Shown here in pieces: positions 61,861-64,000 of a stretch of 64,000 bases of DNA. Position 1 is the stretch's first letter; the number at the start of each line of letters is the position of its first letter. Under the pieces are notes generated by a model. The model had not been told where the DNA came from, ran no database searches, and was given only the letters and a program-made list of their open reading frames with translations. The position numbers and the translations under genes were made by a program. The DNA comes from Zeugodacus cucurbitae (lineage: Eukaryota; Arthropoda; Insecta; Diptera; Tephritidae), in contig NC_071672.1 in assembly GCF_028554725.1 (NCBI RefSeq), positions 4,230,001 through 4,294,000 of the forward strand, in the 5' to 3' direction.

Positions 61861-62091
61861 GGGTCTCATGCATAAAAACGAGTAAAAGCGCTGAGTTGAG
61901 GCATGTGAGCAATTGCGCGTAAGTCGAGTTCGATCAAACAGCAACAGCTTTTGCTCAATTTCGTATGCATAAAAATGAGTTCAAACCAATTGCAATTACT
62001 TGAGCAAAGGGAGATCAAACATCTAATGTGATAGAAGTGCAAACGTGTCGTCAAGTGAAAGTGAAGTAGAAGTAGGATCAAATAATAATAA

Positions 62092-62265
62092 TAAAATAGA
62101 AACTTACGACATTTTTAAATTTTTAGTAGAAAAACTAAAACAAAATAAATATTTGCTAGAAAAAGGTCAATTACCAAGCATTAAAAATAAAATAAACATA
62201 CACTAGAAACATGTGTAAAAGAAATTGAGCAAAAATTGGGCATTCAATTAACGGGGAAAGCATTA
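62092..62265 (+). pseudogene. Possible decayed transposon coding remnant
   Basis: One frame reads KIETYDIFKFLVEKLKQNKY and LLEKGQLPSIKNK before a stop near 62,203. A shifted frame then reads ETCVKEIEQKLGIQLTGKA. The spacing of helices resembles an N-terminal Myb/MADF-like DNA-binding domain of transposon proteins. This is a weak call from pattern alone. Confidence 0.3.
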
Positions 62266-62269
62266 AGTT

Positions 62270-63190
62270 CGGGTGTAACCGAACATTTTATACTCTCTAA
62301 ATTCCGATTAATCATTTAATTTTATTACTATAACATACAATTTGACTCACATATTCGTCATATATATGGTATAAAGTACATTGAAAGTTGGAAACCTTAA
62401 TATTAGGTACATGGAAGCTAGCTGAAGTTATGACCCGACGATTCAGATTGACTTCACAGTTCTGGTTATAGGAAGTAGGCGTTGTTATGAACCGATTTGG
62501 CCTATTTTCACAACATATTATTGGGATGGCTGGAATATATTATGAACCTATTTTCACAACATATTATTGGGATGGCTGGAATATATTATGAACCGAATTT
62601 CATTGAAATTGGTGGATTAGTTTCTGTCGTATGGGTTTGTGGGAGGAGCCAATTTGAACTTTTGTATTCCAATTTGAGTGCAGCTTTTATGTACCATCTT
62701 TATAACGAAATTTCAGGTTTCTGGGGTTTTTCCTTACTTTTCCTTTCCTATTAAAGCATTTTTAGTAGTTTTCAACATAACCTTTGCATGGGAGGTGGGC
62801 GTGGTTATGATCCGATTAAAAGATATGGTTTTAGAGAGTTTGGTTGATATAGCTTTTGTATGTAGTTTACGAGATATGTACAAAAATTACATCCAAATAT
62901 GCCCCTTTACAGCGCGATTCTTTGTACCTAATTTTACTTTCATAGCTTATTTTATGGCTTAGTTATGGCACTTTATGCCTTTTCGGGTTCCGCCATTTTG
63001 TGGACGAAATCAATCTTCATATAGTGCCAAAAAACACGTCTACTAATTTCAGGAAGATATGTGACTATTTTTACTCAAGTTACAGTTTGCGCGGACGGAT
63101 AGACGGACGGACGGACGGACAGACAGACAGATATCCGGATTTGAACATTACTATGCAATTTTGAGGTTATACCATTTTGGAATCCAGGAA
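62270..63190. repeat. Dispersed-repeat-like insert inside the DNA transposon
   Basis: From about 62,270 (AGTTCGGGTGTAACCGAACA) the sequence changes character. It includes a 46-bp tandem duplication (62,501-62,592) and a GACG/GACA tetranucleotide run (63,099-63,130). The opening contains the short inverted repeat TTCGG.TGTAA.CCGAA. It resembles dispersed repeats of higher-fly genomes as I recall them, but no family is named. Open frames at 62,497-62,754 and 62,678-62,962 show no domain. Confidence 0.5.
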
Positions 63191-63728
63191 CTGCACAAAA
63201 TATTAAATATAGTCAAATGTTATCAATGTTACTGAGGGCATCACTAAGTGTTTCTTCTGACTTCTCAAAAAAAATAATAAGCCAACCAACAGATGCTAGT
63301 GTCATCAAACCTATGTATTTATCATTTTATTATTAATTATATAATAAAAAAAAATTAATAATTAAGAATACAAACCTATATAATTTTTTATCCTCACTTG
63401 TTAAATTTGTTTTACGCTGTTGATAACATTTTATATTTCTTTGTGGCACAAAATATTCAGCCATGATTCCTTTTTAGTGTACGCGAGTCAACTATAATGC
63501 AGCCTCAACAAAATTTGAGCAAGAGCTCACAAAAGAAAGCAAAAGCTTGTTTTTATGCATATGAAAATGAGCACTAGCTCATCTAACTTCGTTCATACTG
63601 AGCACGATGAGATCAAACGGAATCAGCGAGTAAAAGCAAGCACATCAAATTTTATTATGCATACGACAAGCACCTTTTACTCAAAAAATCGAGTCCGAGC
63701 TCAAGCTCACGTTTTATGCATGAGGCCC

Positions 63729-64000
63729 ATTGTGTCAACACCCGTGAGGGCCATCACAATGCTTTGCTTTAATTAGACAGTCGGATTCCCCAAGTCCGTG
63801 CCAGTTCTGAATTGATTGTTAATTGATAATCGTTATAATTAAATAAGAATATATATCTTGCGATATAATTCTTATAAAATTTTAGCAAGAAAGTTCCACA
63901 ATTGGCTACGTAACTACTATCCGGGGAACAAGAACCGAAATTCTCTATTTACCCAGAACGAGTACATAAACCATGGTATTGCTTCCAAATCAAGCCCAAC
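63729..64000 (-). pseudogene. 28S rRNA of the upstream unit, continued
   Basis: It matches 6,239-6,510 with scattered substitutions (for example CACCCGTGAGGGCC against CACCTGTTAGGGCC) and runs off the window. It is the 28S 5' side of a transcription unit lying to the right. Confidence 0.9.

Larger units (their letters stand above)
61861..63728. mobile_element. DNA transposon with terminal inverted repeats, 1.87 kb, in 28S
   Basis: The ends are GGGTCTCATGCATAAAA and the inverse of GGGCCTCATGCATAAAA, 16 of 17 positions matching. Further copies of ATGCATAAAA lie subterminally (61,966; inverted at about 63,551 and 63,713). The flanks read CACAAT and ATTGTG where intact 28S has CACATTGTG, compatible with a 3-bp ATT duplication with one change, or a 2-bp CA duplication. 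A GGG...CCC end and 3-bp duplication would suit PIF/Harbinger; a decayed coding piece at 62,092-62,265 has a DNA-binding flavour. No transposase is present, so it is non-autonomous. Confidence 0.75.

Noticed and set aside
61855..63735. Transib-type element because the ends could read CACAATG
   Set aside because: The CAC comes from 28S itself (CACATTGTG), so the heptamer likeness is partly target sequence. A GGG end with a short duplication explains the junctions better.
1..64000. R2 retrotransposon
   Set aside because: The R2 target is present and uninterrupted at 6,071-6,190, and no ORF with R2-type zinc finger/Myb and restriction-like endonuclease was seen.

Overview
The window is a disrupted ribosomal DNA locus of a fly, with the rDNA transcription units reading on the minus strand. 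A separate 30-nt 2S rRNA gene beside 5.8S (9,156-9,185), an 18S of about 1.99 kb, a 28S of about 3.96 kb when its parts are summed, and R1 retrotransposons at the classical 28S site all point to Diptera, probably Brachycera. A tephritid-like fly is possible but I cannot prove it. Apart from one intact R1 ORF1, I see no protein gene that is not a damaged transposable element.

Layout from left to right. 1-6,070: a rearranged R1 element (minus) carrying a nested RTE-like LINE. 6,071-8,769: 28S rRNA upstream of the R1 site. 8,770-9,835: ITS2, 2S, 5.8S and ITS1. 9,836-11,824: 18S. 11,825 to about 12,680: external transcribed spacer, followed by a candidate Pol I promoter. About 12,848-37,455: roughly 24 kb of intergenic spacer made of 22-bp modules arranged mostly as 66-bp units, each with a palindromic EcoRI site. 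This spacer contains a second promoter/ETS joined to the first 222 bp of 18S (16,437-17,680) and large segmental duplications. 37,469-42,815: an R1 copy inserted in a diverged 28S-like target that lies in the spacer. 42,830-43,795: spacer with about 177-bp repeats. 43,796-45,066: 28S 3' part.

45,067-47,967: a second copy of the block [R1, diverged 28S target, spacer repeats, 28S 3' end], with an internally deleted R1. 47,968-61,694: a head-to-tail run of R1 copies separated by 13-14 bp of the 28S target. The first of these carries a nested plus-strand R1-clade LINE (48,398-53,763) with a 12-bp target duplication. 61,695-64,000: the 28S of an upstream unit, split by a 1.87-kb DNA transposon with terminal inverted repeats.

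Taken together, only the unit at 6,071-12,680 could supply an intact promoter, 18S, 5.8S and 2S, and its 28S is interrupted by R1. The other 28S pieces look like non-functional rDNA shaped by repeated R1 insertion at one site followed by unequal exchange. The R1 copies are mostly inactive. Two share the same inactivating 2-bp deletion, and one has flanks from two different target sites, so much of the amplification appears to be by recombination rather than retrotransposition. All family assignments rest on reading the sequence; no database search was possible.
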